64,000 nt of DNA from Ischnura elegans (Eukaryota > Arthropoda > Insecta > Odonata > Coenagrionidae), in contig NW_025791658.1 in NCBI RefSeq assembly GCF_921293095.1, positions 6,510,001 to 6,574,000 on the forward strand, read 5' to 3'. Positions within the stretch are counted from its first letter, which is position 1. Each line of letters opens with the position of its first letter. The position numbers were made by a program, and so were the translations under genes. The notes beneath the pieces were generated by a model, which saw only the letters and a program-made list of their open reading frames with translations, did not search any database and had not been told where the DNA came from. Below are positions 23,011 through 35,200 of this stretch, one piece after another.

Positions 23011-23985
23011 GCTCATCCTTCTGATTAAAATTTTATTTGATGGATATATGTAATCAATTTTAGCAATGGAGTCTTCTTAAATGACTTCTAGACCATGAAA
23101 AATTATAATAAAAATTCACTTAATTGTTGAAATAATTTTAACAAAAATGATTTGTCGTTCTATTACTATAATTTGAAAATTTTCATGCTATATAATTGCT
23201 TAAATTATGATTCGGGATTCCCTATGACGGTTTTATGTCCCTAAAGGATCAAATTCACCTCGCCTGCGGTCAGAAAATGGGTTTATTTGTGGTATTTCGA
23301 TTGAAATTTTGGCCTAACTTGCCGCGAAATCAAAGGGGATCTGACGACGCAATCACTGGCGTTAATGCCGCGTGCATGTTTAGCCGCTTCGGAGACTAGG
23401 TTCACTTTCCGTTCCACTGCCACTGCTTGGCATACGGCGAATTACTGTTTTGGCGAAGAATTCTCAGGAAGAGACAGTTATCAACAATTTATTCATTTGA
23501 TGTATTCCTCACATTTATTAGCACGATAATAGAAACATCGGTGCTTTACCAATGAATCTTTCCTGCATTATCCATGGCTTAAAAATTCAAATGGGGAACA
23601 ATTTTGCATCTAAAATATTCTTCCCGCAGTGACAAGTGATCGTCGACTGAGTGTCGGACAGGAGGCACTAATTTTAATTCTTAAGAGCTATAGAACACGA
23701 AGCAGATAATTTAATTCACCGCACCAGATGTAGTTTATTTTTGGCGCCAAATTCGTCAACTCGCCGGTATAAAACGGAATTTAATCGAAGCATTACCAAA
23801 AACTTGAAGAAATGAAATCACAACGAATATTTTATGGGAAATAAAACCATTCCTTCAAAATGTTTGCATGAAGAACATCAGTTAGAGTACTGGGTATGCA
23901 TCACAGCGTTGAAGGATCAAATGGTGAGTCCTTCTGTATGTGTAGCATTTTATTGAAAAAAATACAAGTACAAACAGACCTGCAA
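23010..23985. other. No gene seen
   Basis: Some of this may belong to the hAT remnant; no right TIR or coding exon could be identified. Confidence 0.4.
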
Positions 23986-23987
23986 TA

Positions 23988-25008
23988 GGGTAGTTTCCTT
24001 CATCAAAGAAAACGAAAGGCATTGATTGCGATTTGTTACCCACCATTAGTGTATTCATAATACACAAATTATTTGGTTTTAGAAATACCGTTTTACACGA
24101 ATGGCAAGGGTCAAATTTTATCCTCATTTGAAAAAAGGCCAGATTGGCGCCCATGCGATGCCACTCCACGTGACGTCACAGGAACCTAGTTTCTATGCGA
24201 TAGGATATGAGTTTTACATCGTCTAAAGTTACCAATGCATGCATGAGGCACAGAGCTCAGGGAATAATGTCATAATGATCACCTATTAAAACTGGTGTTC
24301 GAATATCACTGCGCAACTGTTCGAGGCACGTCACATGCTGCTCGACGACTGACTGACTGAGCAGCTCTCACTTGCTTACGATCGCTCCGTGGATAAGGTT
24401 GTGTGGAGCGAGAGACTTACCTGTGGCCTCGACTACTCCAAGGAGAAGGCGTCGATCCGGCCACATGTGAAAAAGCTCTTTGTTGTAATGCTTTGTCAAT
24501 TTGTATCTTTATACCACGAATATACTTAGTTGTTTTATAATTAAGTGAAATTATTTCGATTATCTCAACCACAGAATACTAATCCTTAAAATATTCGAGC
24601 GTATTCCGAGATACTGGTTCCATTTGCAAAACTGCAGAATCGGCGCGCACAACTGGCTAAGGTCGCAAAGTTTTCTTCGTTTGATAATGTAATAATAAAC
24701 CTTTTTCAAGCCAAGTGCTACCAGATAGCATGGTACTCTGCTACCCGCTAGCATCCTGCGTCGTATCAGCGCTCAGAGTCTCACCCAAGGTCACCTCAGC
24801 AGGCGGGGGGGAACCAGAAATGCGTCACACGGACTTTTTCCCATCATTCCTACTTACGCGTCGCGTTTTCGCGCGCTTAAAAATGTTCACTTTTCATTTA
24901 ATCGCGAAAAATAGATATCGTCATTTAAGAATCTAAAAGCGTGAAATACGCACTCCATGAGTAATAATCTTTCGATTTAGGCAATAAAAAAATAATAGGA
25001 AACCACCC
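23988..25008 (-). mobile_element. TA-flanked MITE, full copy (c), interrupted by a solo LTR
   Basis: Reverse-oriented copy from GGGTAGTTTCCTTC to GGAAACCACCC, flanked by TA on both sides (23,986-23,987 and 25,009-25,010). Removing the insertion at 24,296-24,651 and one copy of its 5-bp duplication restores a length of about 660 bp. Confidence 0.9.
24296..24651. mobile_element. 356-bp solo LTR nested in MITE copy (c)
   Basis: The segment begins TGTTCGAATATCAC and ends GGCGCGCACA (TG...CA). It is flanked by the perfect 5-bp repeat ACTGG at 24,291-24,295 and 24,652-24,656. A single LTR with intact target repeats shows recombination between two LTRs deleted the internal part. The 5-bp repeat fits Gypsy, BEL or Copia; I cannot choose. 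Confidence 0.85.
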
Positions 25009-25097
25009 TATTTCCAGCCATGAGTGGTCATCCTTATAAAACGCAACACACTTATATTCGTAGGCAATGCTTGTCTGCATAGCATTCAGGATACGCT

Positions 25098-25567
25098 TTG
25101 TAGATTCCGGTTAATTGGGACGTATCGGGACTTACGCACTTCGCCCCAATTAGGCGAACTCTCTCGTATGGACATATATGGGCATAAAAAAACTTTGAAA
25201 TGGATGAAAGAAGACAGAAGAATGTTTATAATGCCACCTAAGTTTAGTAAATTATTAGTTTGATTAATTGAGCGAGTTTAGTTAACTTATTTTCATTTTT
25301 AAGAATTATAACAATTTAGCTGAAAATATTTTTCAGAGGCTCTGGCGACAAAAATAAAACGTTAAAAAAAACGTAGGAATTTTTTTTTAATTCGTCGCGA
25401 GTATAGAGTCTATGTCGCCGACTCATGGCCCAATAAAGCGGCATGCTGTCCCAATTAAGCGGAAAGTACTTTGGGATATTCCTCTATCGGGTTCTGTTCT
25501 TCAAGATCTGCCCAAATTAAGCGGCTGACCCTTGTAACAGGTAGACCCATTAAACGGAATCTACTGT
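25098..25567. mobile_element. pogo/Tigger-like MITE
   Basis: Left end TAGATTCCGGTTAATTGGG, right end reverse-complemented CAGTAGATTCCGTTTAATGG. Internal AATTAAGCGG words recur, as is usual for pogo-type nonautonomous elements. No transposase. Confidence 0.65.
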
Positions 25568-25569
25568 AT

Positions 25570-27243
25570 TTCATCAGGTTTTTTTTAATATGCAGCAAAT
25601 CAGTGGTTTATTTTTTACAGTCATAACGAGAAAAATGTAAGTTCAGTCGAACACCTCTGGAAATGAGAGATCAAGGGACTGGTATTATTTACTCGCTTAT
25701 AGACATTTCTTAATAACAAAAATTCCCACTTAAAATGGTTCCAAAGATACCACTCTTATTTACAGAGGCACAAATAAGGAAGAAGGGGAGGAGAGCACAG
25801 GGAATCCTGAATTAATAACTTATTATACACATTTTAATCTATACTCTTTAAATTATCTGCAATGTATATTCAAAGGATTCTATTAATGTCTTTTAGATTG
25901 TCGTATGGCATTATTAATATGCTTTCCGATCAAAAAATATTGTTTCCTTTTTGAAACAACTCTCCACAACATATCTCTATACAACAAACACCTCTATCAC
26001 ACATATCTCGATTCACTGTATTCGACGATGCAACAATTTTATCTTCTGAAATTTTTTCCTCGTCCCAGAGGCGCCATAGTTATTTTCTTAAGATCAAAAC
26101 CTTGTAACTCCCTTCAGAATTGTTATAGTTAATGATTGTTTCACTAAAAATAAATTTGCATTTTATCAAATACGATACGCAGCATAAAGAAACCTATGAC
26201 GTAAAGAAACGTAAGTTAGTAACCGACTGCTTTTTACCTTGCGAACATCCAAATTTTCTTGTCCTTGAGGGAGGTACGTCGTAATAACAACATTTTAACA
26301 TAATTCTTGTAAAAATGGCGAAGACCTTCAAAGAGAAAAGAGTATGAAGAATATTTCGTAGAAGATTCAATCATAAACAATGGTTAGGCGACAATTACGA
26401 GAAGAAGATAAAGTAAAAAAAAAACACAACTTGGTAACAGAAATTTAAGAAAATGTTTTTATTCGCCCAATGCTATAATTTTTATCGAAACAGTGCATAG
26501 CGCAAAAATAGTTTTCATGCTGCTGTAGACAACACTGCGTTCCCGGCCTTATGGGGATTAACATAGAATGGCTGTTAGACAGATGGAGAGAGGGAAACGA
26601 ATCTCCATAAGAGCCCACACTGTCAACAGGATGTGGAACGCAGTGTACCCTTCTCGAAAAAACGAAAGGGGAGCAGACACGATGCCTTTTTTTCTGAGAA
26701 ATGACATTCGTAGTTGGTCCTGTTGTTATTATGCTGGAATGGCTACGGAAGATTTTGGGAAGTGGCAAGCCCACCTTTATTGGTTTCATGCAACCATTAA
26801 ATAGTCAGGGACTATTAATCACTCAAAGCTTTGATCTATTTACCAGTGGTCACGTAAAGTACTGCTGTTGTTGGTACAATCAAATGAAGTACAAGATGAG
26901 CCTGTTGAATATAAATCTATAATTAGGCACGACTAATTTTCGATGGATTCAGCCATCAGCTGCATCACTTGGTTCTCTGGACATGCAAACAAACACAACT
27001 GGAGTCGAATTAATCGTTCATCATGAATGATTTTCTTCATATTGAACAATTGCATCTCGGACTGATAATACCAATCATTGGGTGCATAGATTAATTGATC
27101 ATGATATGATGACCATTCGGTGAGAGCATACCAAATGCAACAAAACCAACCCATTCAAAAAAATCTATCTGTGACTGCACTAAATCTGTGCTGTAACTGG
27201 ACTAAACTGCGTTTTTGTGTGATTGTGTTTAAACTCTGTGGTG
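25570..27243. other. No gene seen
   Basis: AT-rich sequence with short open frames on both strands that overlap at 26,445-26,922. No domain or splice support. The 3' untranslated end of the zinc-finger gene may reach into this area; TTTATT (AATAAA on the minus strand) occurs near 26,780 and 26,457. Confidence 0.4.
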
Positions 27244-27548
27244 CATTGGGGGTGGATTGCATTACGACCGACGATATCTCGTAAACGCTTAGAGATAGGT
27301 GAAAAAAACAGAAAATCGGGCCCAGAAGAATTGACTTTTACGTTTTACATTAGGATAGCACTTTTTTGACCCCAAAAAACCCAACTGAGGGTCCTCAGTA
27401 CTTAGGGCCCTTGGGGCACGCGTTCCCTTCATTTTAAAGTAACCAAATTTTAGCACGTGAATATAAACCTCATTTGGATCATTTTGAGACCAGGAAAACA
27501 AAACTTTTCTGAATTATGAAAAATAAGGTCCGGCCTAGTGTGCATGAC
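27243..27548 (+). repeat. About 300-bp dispersed repeat, copy 1
   Basis: Matches 55,110-55,425 in the same orientation, with the shared core ATATCTCGTAAACGCTTAGA and the block AATTTTA-CACGTGAATA. It lies 45 bases beyond the stop codon of the zinc-finger gene, so it may be transcribed in its 3' UTR. Class unknown. Confidence 0.7.
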
Positions 27549-27593
27549 AGTGTATGGACTCCTGGTAGAGGGAGAGATATCTGATCATATTAA

Positions 27594-29239
27594 TTAAGAA
27601 TAAGGTTTCTCTTCTGCATGTGTGCGTACGTGTTTGGTAAGGATGTTCTTTCTAGAGAAAGACTTATCACAGATATTACAAGAAAATGGCTTCTCTCCGG
27701 TGTGTACAGGCAAGTGTTGGATGAGTGTGTCCTTTCTAGTGAAAGAATTTGCGCAATAATCGCACGAAAAAGGCTTCTCTCCCGTGTGTGAGCGCAAGTG
27801 TACAGTGAGTCTGCTTTTAGTAGGGAAAGATTTTGCGCAATAACTGCAAGAATAAGGTTTCTCCTTTTTGTGCAAACGCTGGTGCACCATGAGTGTGCTT
27901 TTAGTGGAGAAAGACTTGGCGCAATCACTGCACGAAAAGGGGCTTTCTCCCGAGTGTGTTTGCAAGTGGGAGGCGAGATGCGCACTCTGAATGAAACATT
28001 TGCGACATGTCTTGCACGAGAAACGTTTCTCTCCAGTGTGCGTGCGCAAGTGCCGGATCAGTATGCTTTTTCTAGTGAAAGACTTGTTGCAATCATTACA
28101 CGTAAACGGTTTCTCTCCGGAGTGAGAGCGTATGTGGTCGGTGAGATGTGATCTTTGACGGAAAGGTTTACTACATATCCTGCATGAGTAAGGTTTCTCT
28201 CCCGTGTGCGTAGGCATATGCTGAGTGAGGTGAGCTTTTGTGGCAAAAGACTTGCTGCATATTCCACACGGATGTTTTTTCCCCGTGTGCGTATACATGT
28301 GATTGGCAAAACTACCTCTCAGTGTGAACGACTTATTGCACAAACGGCAATTGAAAGGCCATCCTTTTGTGCCTCCTACTTCGTGATTTTGGAGGTTACT
28401 AGCACAAGAGGTGGACTTTGAGGACTTATTTTTTGTGTGTTGTTTCCCATCTCCACCAGAACTTCTCATTCGTTCCACAGTTTTCTTCTCTCCCATTCCA
28501 CCAGAGATTCTTGTGACAGGCGTTTTTACTTTTTGCATCGGCCCTTCTCTTTTCCTTTTCAATCCTATTAATGTCTCAGAGGTGGTTGATGACTCACAAG
28601 AATTACTACTTTCTTCTCTTGATGCAGGGACTGTTAAAGACTCATCTTTTCCAATAAATGATTCATCATTAAGATTTAAATTGCTGGCACCAAAATGAAT
28701 TTCCATGTGTTTGATCAGATCATCATTGGTGTTGAATCTATATCTGCAGTGGGAGCAATGATATAACTTTTCGTTTGATTTGAAACTACTACTAGGATTT
28801 TTGATCTGGCAATTACTTATCTCTTCTTTGTCTTCCATGACTGCCTCAATGCCACTTCTTCTGCTTTCACCTATTCTGATTAACCTCAGGCTATCTGTGA
28901 TATTTGGTGCGTCACCTATACCCCCAACAACAGTCATTGTGGCTCCACTGTTTCCACTGTTTTTAGATGCTGGAATGTGATTCTTATAACTTTGTGCATA
29001 GTCAGGAATTGAGTTATATGTTATCTCATCAGCATGAAGAGTATTCCTTTCTTCAAAATCTCTATCTATCACATTCCTTCCATTCTCCACATGGAATCCT
29101 ACAGCCTTTGATTGAAATTGCTTCACTGAGATGGATGGAGCAATGCAGTCATTGCTAACATCAATTCTTACATTTCTTCCCTTCAGCATACATGAAGTTG
29201 GTGTTGTTTCCATCAGCACTTTGTCAGGAGTTGACAGCC
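27594..29239 (-). CDS. Terminal exon: ten C2H2 zinc fingers
   Basis: The exon starts after TTTTCCAG at 29,240 and joins the phase-1 donor at 34,667 to give [11 protein letters not shown]. It encodes about 210 residues of linker with serine-rich and lysine-rich patches, then an isolated finger (CSHC...HMEIH, about 28,765-28,695). A basic spacer follows, then nine tandem fingers from 28,355 to 27,600. Eight or more have the C-x2-C-x12-H-x3-H spacing. Links are TGEKP in most cases, with KKEKP and SGESP as variants. The protein stops just after a final AEEKPYS link, as if a further finger had been lost. An acceptor at about 29,258 could also be used but breaks the phase. Confidence 0.95.
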
Positions 29240-32200
29240 CTGGAAAAGAAATTCCTATTACGAATTTCTGAGTCAAAAAGGAAATCTAGGACTCATTTAC
29301 CTAATTAAAAAAAACATTTGATACATAAAGACTTAGACCTTTCAAAAAACCTTTAAGCTGACTACTATGCAAGCAGAAAAGGAGTCAGTCTTTTCTGGTC
29401 ATTTAAATATTGTTACAATTTTGTCTAACATGAAATGCAGTCATCAATAATTATCACACATCTAGCTTAAAGTTGCTGAAGAAAAACCAAATCAGGCCCT
29501 TTAAAAGATTTGCTCATTTAAAAGACAAAAAATGTTTGTTTAGTGATTTTGTATTACACATACTGTTATGTTCCTTAAGTTGATATTTAAAAATGGCAAA
29601 TAATTTTTCACTTACAGAATACTCTAGGATAGACCAATGTTTTTGATGGTAAATACATTAGTATCCATTTAAATGATAAGCTTTAGTAGAAGTAGAAGTA
29701 TTCAGGTGTGCATCAATAAAAATATTGAGTTTTTTCATCCTCCTACACAAGAGCACAACAGTAAATTTAAATTGTAACGGGTATTTAGATTGGAGAATGA
29801 CTCCTGGAAGTTTGGAGATGAGAGCAGGAGGGAGGTAATAGGGCTAATAAAAACTCAACAATTTTTATTGTTTGTAATAATAATAAGATCCTTTTAGTAA
29901 GTAAATCATGAAGTAATGTGAATTTTTTTGTTGCCATTTATAGTGTTGCTATTTTTGGGGTATTCTTGGAGCGTATTTTTGAATGATGAATGTATAAATC
30001 CGTAATCCAATCCACAAAAGGTTCTAAAAATCCCATATTCTTTTTTATACCTTTGTTCGTTGTCCCCACAATTGGGGAGATAAGTATTGATAGCCACGTA
30101 CATCGAGTGTATGAATGTAATCTTGCGTTTTGTTTCTTTATTATGGAGTGAATGTGTAGAGACTTTTGAACACAAAGGATCGATTGGTGAACCGCAGGTC
30201 TGCATTAGAGGGGCTGGTCATCCCTGGCCGTGGGCTAGAAGGAACCTGCCTTTGCATCCAATGTCTGACCACATAGGAAATAAAGGATGGGTGTTTGTGT
30301 GATGTGCAGACTGCCAGCCTGACCGATTTGGATTCCCGCCGGAGAGCAGTACTCCCTTGTTGCAGCCGGAATGCGTCGTCTGCTAGTATAACGTTGCTGC
30401 TGCCATCTGGGAAAACTGCAGGAGGGAAGAGCTTGGTAAGCCGTTGCTCTCTTTGCCTTTGAAGTTCCAAGGAACAACATCTCTCCTTAAAATGTGCTCT
30501 GATACTGAAAGTCATTGTGTGGTGGTTTGTGTGTGCCGATACAAGTGTGATTTGGTTTGAGGTATGTGGCTAGAGGCTATTGTGAATTCATTCTTGAATT
30601 TTCCTATTCGCAATTTCTTTTGGAGTACCCGAATGTGGGATATTCAATTCTTTGCACATTTTTGTCTGAATTGCTTCCAATTCATTGGCATTTGTGCAAG
30701 GTCCGTAGGGCCACGTGTCTTTTATGCAAGAGCTATTTCTTTTGCCTGTGGGTTGGATTATTAATGGTCTGATGTGGAAAAAATGCATTATTGTGGTGTT
30801 TTTTGTTCTGCATCACATTAAAGATAAATAAATTTCCTCAATTTTGTTACTGCGTATCACCAAAATTGTGTATTTTATTGATGGACAGGAGGAAGTCTGG
30901 AGAACAGTTTTTTTCTTTCATCCTTATCTTAATTTCTCCACTGTTGGCTATCTGTGAGCCCAAGTGGTGGATGGGACTCTGGTCGAATAAGACTAGTAAG
31001 TATTGCCAGACGAGAGGCCCCATTACAAAATCTGTAAGTATTATTAATCCTTGAATGATGAAATTGCTACAGAATTTCAGTATGATTTTGCTTTGGTGGG
31101 TACTAATTGTGACACCAATAAGGAAATAATTTTTAATTAGTTACGTAGCAACTGATATCACATATTCCATGGAAGAGGTGACAATTCTTGCATTTTTATC
31201 TCCAAATTCACAACATATTTTCAGTGAAAAAGAAGGAATAAAACCACCATGAATCAAGTCTGAGATGATTCAAGTATGATTAAAAAGTAAATTTCTTAAA
31301 AAATCTAAATTATTCCCTTATATTGTCCATTTGGGACCACCATTGTAAAAGAATGTTATAAGGGTAACATTAACATTTTTCCAGGTTGACTTATCACTAT
31401 CACCTAAGTGTCGAGTAACGTCCCACTAACATACTTTTCCGTTCAAAAATTAAAACAATAAATTCTCAACGAACTACTGGTACACGGGCTGAGAGCAAAG
31501 GGTTGAAGTGTAAAGCCACAAGATTATTCTTATGGAAAATAAATTACTTACAGCCATACCATATTAACCCAATATTAACCCAGCCATAACCCAATTTATT
31601 CAAACTTATAATTTCTGCACTCAATTTGGGTTGAGCGGCAAAATACTTACAATCATGGAAAAAAATAATGGCAAGGTTTCACCACTCATGAAGCGGTGCA
31701 TAAAACTACAGGCCTGAAACCTTCAATAATTAGAAAAACTAGCGTGGCCTGGATGCCCACTATCATAATTCTTTAGAACTACAACATCAAACTGTCCCAC
31801 ATAACATGTTAAAATTGAGTTGTGCTGTATCTTAGCTGTATTTATTTCTTTTATAGAGTTTAATTCTGTATTCCATATTACATCCTATTCGTTTCTAATT
31901 CCTAAATATTTTCTGACATGATTCACTCTTCAACCTAGCCAAGTACAGTTGTTAAGCCCGAAAAAATAAATGAATGAACAAAATTATGGAATCGCATATG
32001 AATCCTTCACAGCCATGAATACTGTATGTCACTAAATCATAAATGAAATTTTACTAGTCAATGGCCAAACAAGTTAAATAGCAATAGACTTCAAAAGAAA
32101 ATATTTTACTTTAAAAGAACTTATACTTTAGACAAATGTAAAAAGATATTATAATAGCACAGTTCTGCAAAAAAATTGTTCAAAAAATGCCTGGCTACAA

Positions 32201-35200
32201 TTTAGGGTGTTTCTGGCTAATTTTGTGTTGCTGAATTCGAAAATGACCTCCGATTTTTTCTATCACCCTCCATTCTTTCGAGCAACCCCTAAATTGGGGA
32301 AAACAACCCCTTATCTAAACTTATCGCTTTTCAAGGGATGTTCACTAATGTTATCTGCTTCTGATTGAAAAAAAACTGACGTTTTAAGGCTATCAGGGTC
32401 AGGAAAGAGATAAACTTGAAAGGGTTTGGGGTTGAAAAGATATAGGGGGTGAAAATTGAAAAAAAAAACCTTAACAAAACATAAAAATAACCATTTATCT
32501 TCGCTTTTTATGACATATGATATGGTAGCTATTAGAAAAGTTTTTAAGAGATGAATACACCCCATTTTGTAAAGGATTAATACAGCATAAAATATAAGAG
32601 GGGAAGGGGGGTATACGAGTGGCATAGAAAGTGGTATAAAGAGCTGCCAAAAAAATCTGAATACAAATCAGATTTGTCAACATATTATTGTAACAGCGTT
32701 TGGGGGTTCATGATTTGACTTCGTTGTCCTCCTTACTTTTGAAGTAAGAGCTGACACCTTTCCATTAAATACATTGAAAAATGCTCGGAAATACCATGGG
32801 AAAAATTGGGAAATACACAGTAAAAGTTACTCACCACATGTTTTGACACGCTTTGACACGTTTTAACATGTTTTCATGTGTCTTGGCAGTCGCACTTGCT
32901 GATGTTCATCTATTAAATAAACCAGTGGTCTAATCAGTACGTCACACTTTTTCCTGCATGTCAGATTATAATGTTCCAAGTTCTTTCTTTATTTTTCTTG
33001 CGTGTGTTTGATTTAGCATGTTATTTTGCAAGCGATAAAGTGTTTTCTCACGATCATTCCACGATCTTGCAAAAATCACCCCAATTATTTTGTAACACCT
33101 GTAGAGATTTAGTGTTTAAAGACGAAAGGAAAGCGATAACTGCAACTGTGTAGAAATCTAATGACCTTTATTTCGGGTGTAAAATTGGTGACCTCGACAA
33201 ATCGTGGGCCCCTAAATTCTGTTTGAAGTGGTTGTCATAGAAGTATTTGTGAATGGCTTAACTGGGGAAATCGTTCCCTAAATCTTGGAGTGCCAATGGT
33301 TTGAGTTGAACCCACTTACCGTTTAACGGATTGCTATTTTTGCCAAACTGACACCATGGGTTTAAAAAAAAACAATCCTGAAATGATTTATCTGAATTTG
33401 CCGTCAGCAATTCGCCTGCTGAAGCATAGTGATGATATTCCTATCCCTAAAGCTCCAGCAACAAGCACCCTCGATGATTCTGATGCCTTAGTGAACGAAG
33501 CTACACTGGAAGTGGAAGCAGGTGTTAGCCACCGAGATGAATATTACAGCCCTGATGTAGAAGAACCCCAAACTAGTCAAAAAGGGCACCTCATCCCATA
33601 ACACGAGGACCTAAGTGATCTAATACAAGATTCAAACTTAACAAAGAGTAAAGCACAACTTCTTGGCTTGCATTTGCAGCAGTGGAATCTTTTAGCCGAT
33701 AGGGTGAATGTTTCTTACTACAGAGGCAGACAGTCAAATCTTACTCAATTTTTTTCAACAGATGATGAAAATGAAGATCTGATTTTCTACACTGATATTG
33801 AAGGACTGATGAGGGAATAAGCGATTACGAATGATCCAGACCAATGGAAGCTATTCATCGACTCGTCGAAGACAAGTTTAATGGTTGTTTTACTGAACAA
33901 CGGCCACGATTTACCTTTGGTTCCTGTTGGATATGCCACTGTTTAAAAGGAAACCCATATTCTAGATTTTTGTGGCAGCTCTTTATACCACCTCCTAAAC
34001 CCCCTCCTATACCACTCGTAAACCCCTCTTATATTTTATGTTACATTAATCCTTTACAAAATGGGGGGATGAAGAGTGTATTTGTCCCTTAAAATCTTTT
34101 CTAATAGCTACTATATCATATGCAATAAAAAGCGAAGAAAAATGGTTATTTCAATGTTTTTAAAGCTTTTTTTTTCAATTTTCACCCTCTAAATCTTTTC
34201 AACTCCAGTCAAGTTCATCTCTCTCATGACCCTTAAAACATTAATATATATATTAAAATATAAATATAAAATTTGTAAAAGTCCCTTGAAAAGCGATAAG
34301 TTTAGATAAGGGGTTGTTTTCCCCAATTTAGGGGTTGCCCGTAAAAATGGAGGGTGACAGAAAAAGCGGAGGTCATTTTCGGATTCAGCGACCCAAAATT
34401 AACCAGAAACACCTTAAATTGTAGCCAGGCATTTTTTGAACTATTTATTTTCAGAACAGTGTAATTATAAACAATGCATTAAATTTTACATTATTAGAAA
34501 TCAATAATTACCCAGAAGTGAAGAAAAATATTCTCTTTTATTTAAAACCAAGTTAACTAAAGTAAACAAAAATTACACATGGATGACTAACTTAGGTCCT
34601 TAATCCTTCAAAAAAGTTCCGACAACTTCTCCACACATTTAATTGTAATCCTTTAAATGCACTCACCTGTAGCCTCGGCCGTGGAGTCATTGGTCATTTT
34701 CCAATCATCAATCAGATTTTCATCCTTGGTAAACGTAGGCTGAAATTAAGAATCAGCATATTTATCATGATGGCACAGGATTTTTAACATTATTAAAGGA
34801 AATTATCAACTGCTACTGAATTTAAAACCATATAATATTAAAATTAGAATTTTTCCACAGAAATATTTTGTTTTACAAAATAGAACTATCTTCCACACAT
34901 TCAAGAACAAGGTGATCCTTCCTTAAAACTTTTGCGGGTGCTTGTCATTATGAATAAAAACTATTGGGCTATATCGCCACGTCAATTCTTGGGTGGCCCC
35001 ACATTTCCCGACCGATGCTAGTCGCTTTTTCAAGGGATTCTGAAAAGTTGGGACTTTAAATTCTTTTATACAGGTAACTGTGTTAGGTGGTGGGGGAAAG
35101 GGCGAGGGAGGTTGGAGGAGTGCGTTGTTGATTATGTTTTCTCACTACAGGTTGCCAAATACGGCTAATTCTAATGCTGATGTCACTGTCGAAATTGTTC

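Noticed and set aside
27798-28309. Open frames with repeated RTRE/GERL-like motifs on both strands
   Set aside because: Alternative-frame shadows of the zinc-finger array; the periodicity comes from the finger repeat.
30141-30788. Minus-strand frames with ADDAFRL, considered as a Harbinger-type nuclease
   Set aside because: Only one weak motif match and adjacent frames do not extend it.
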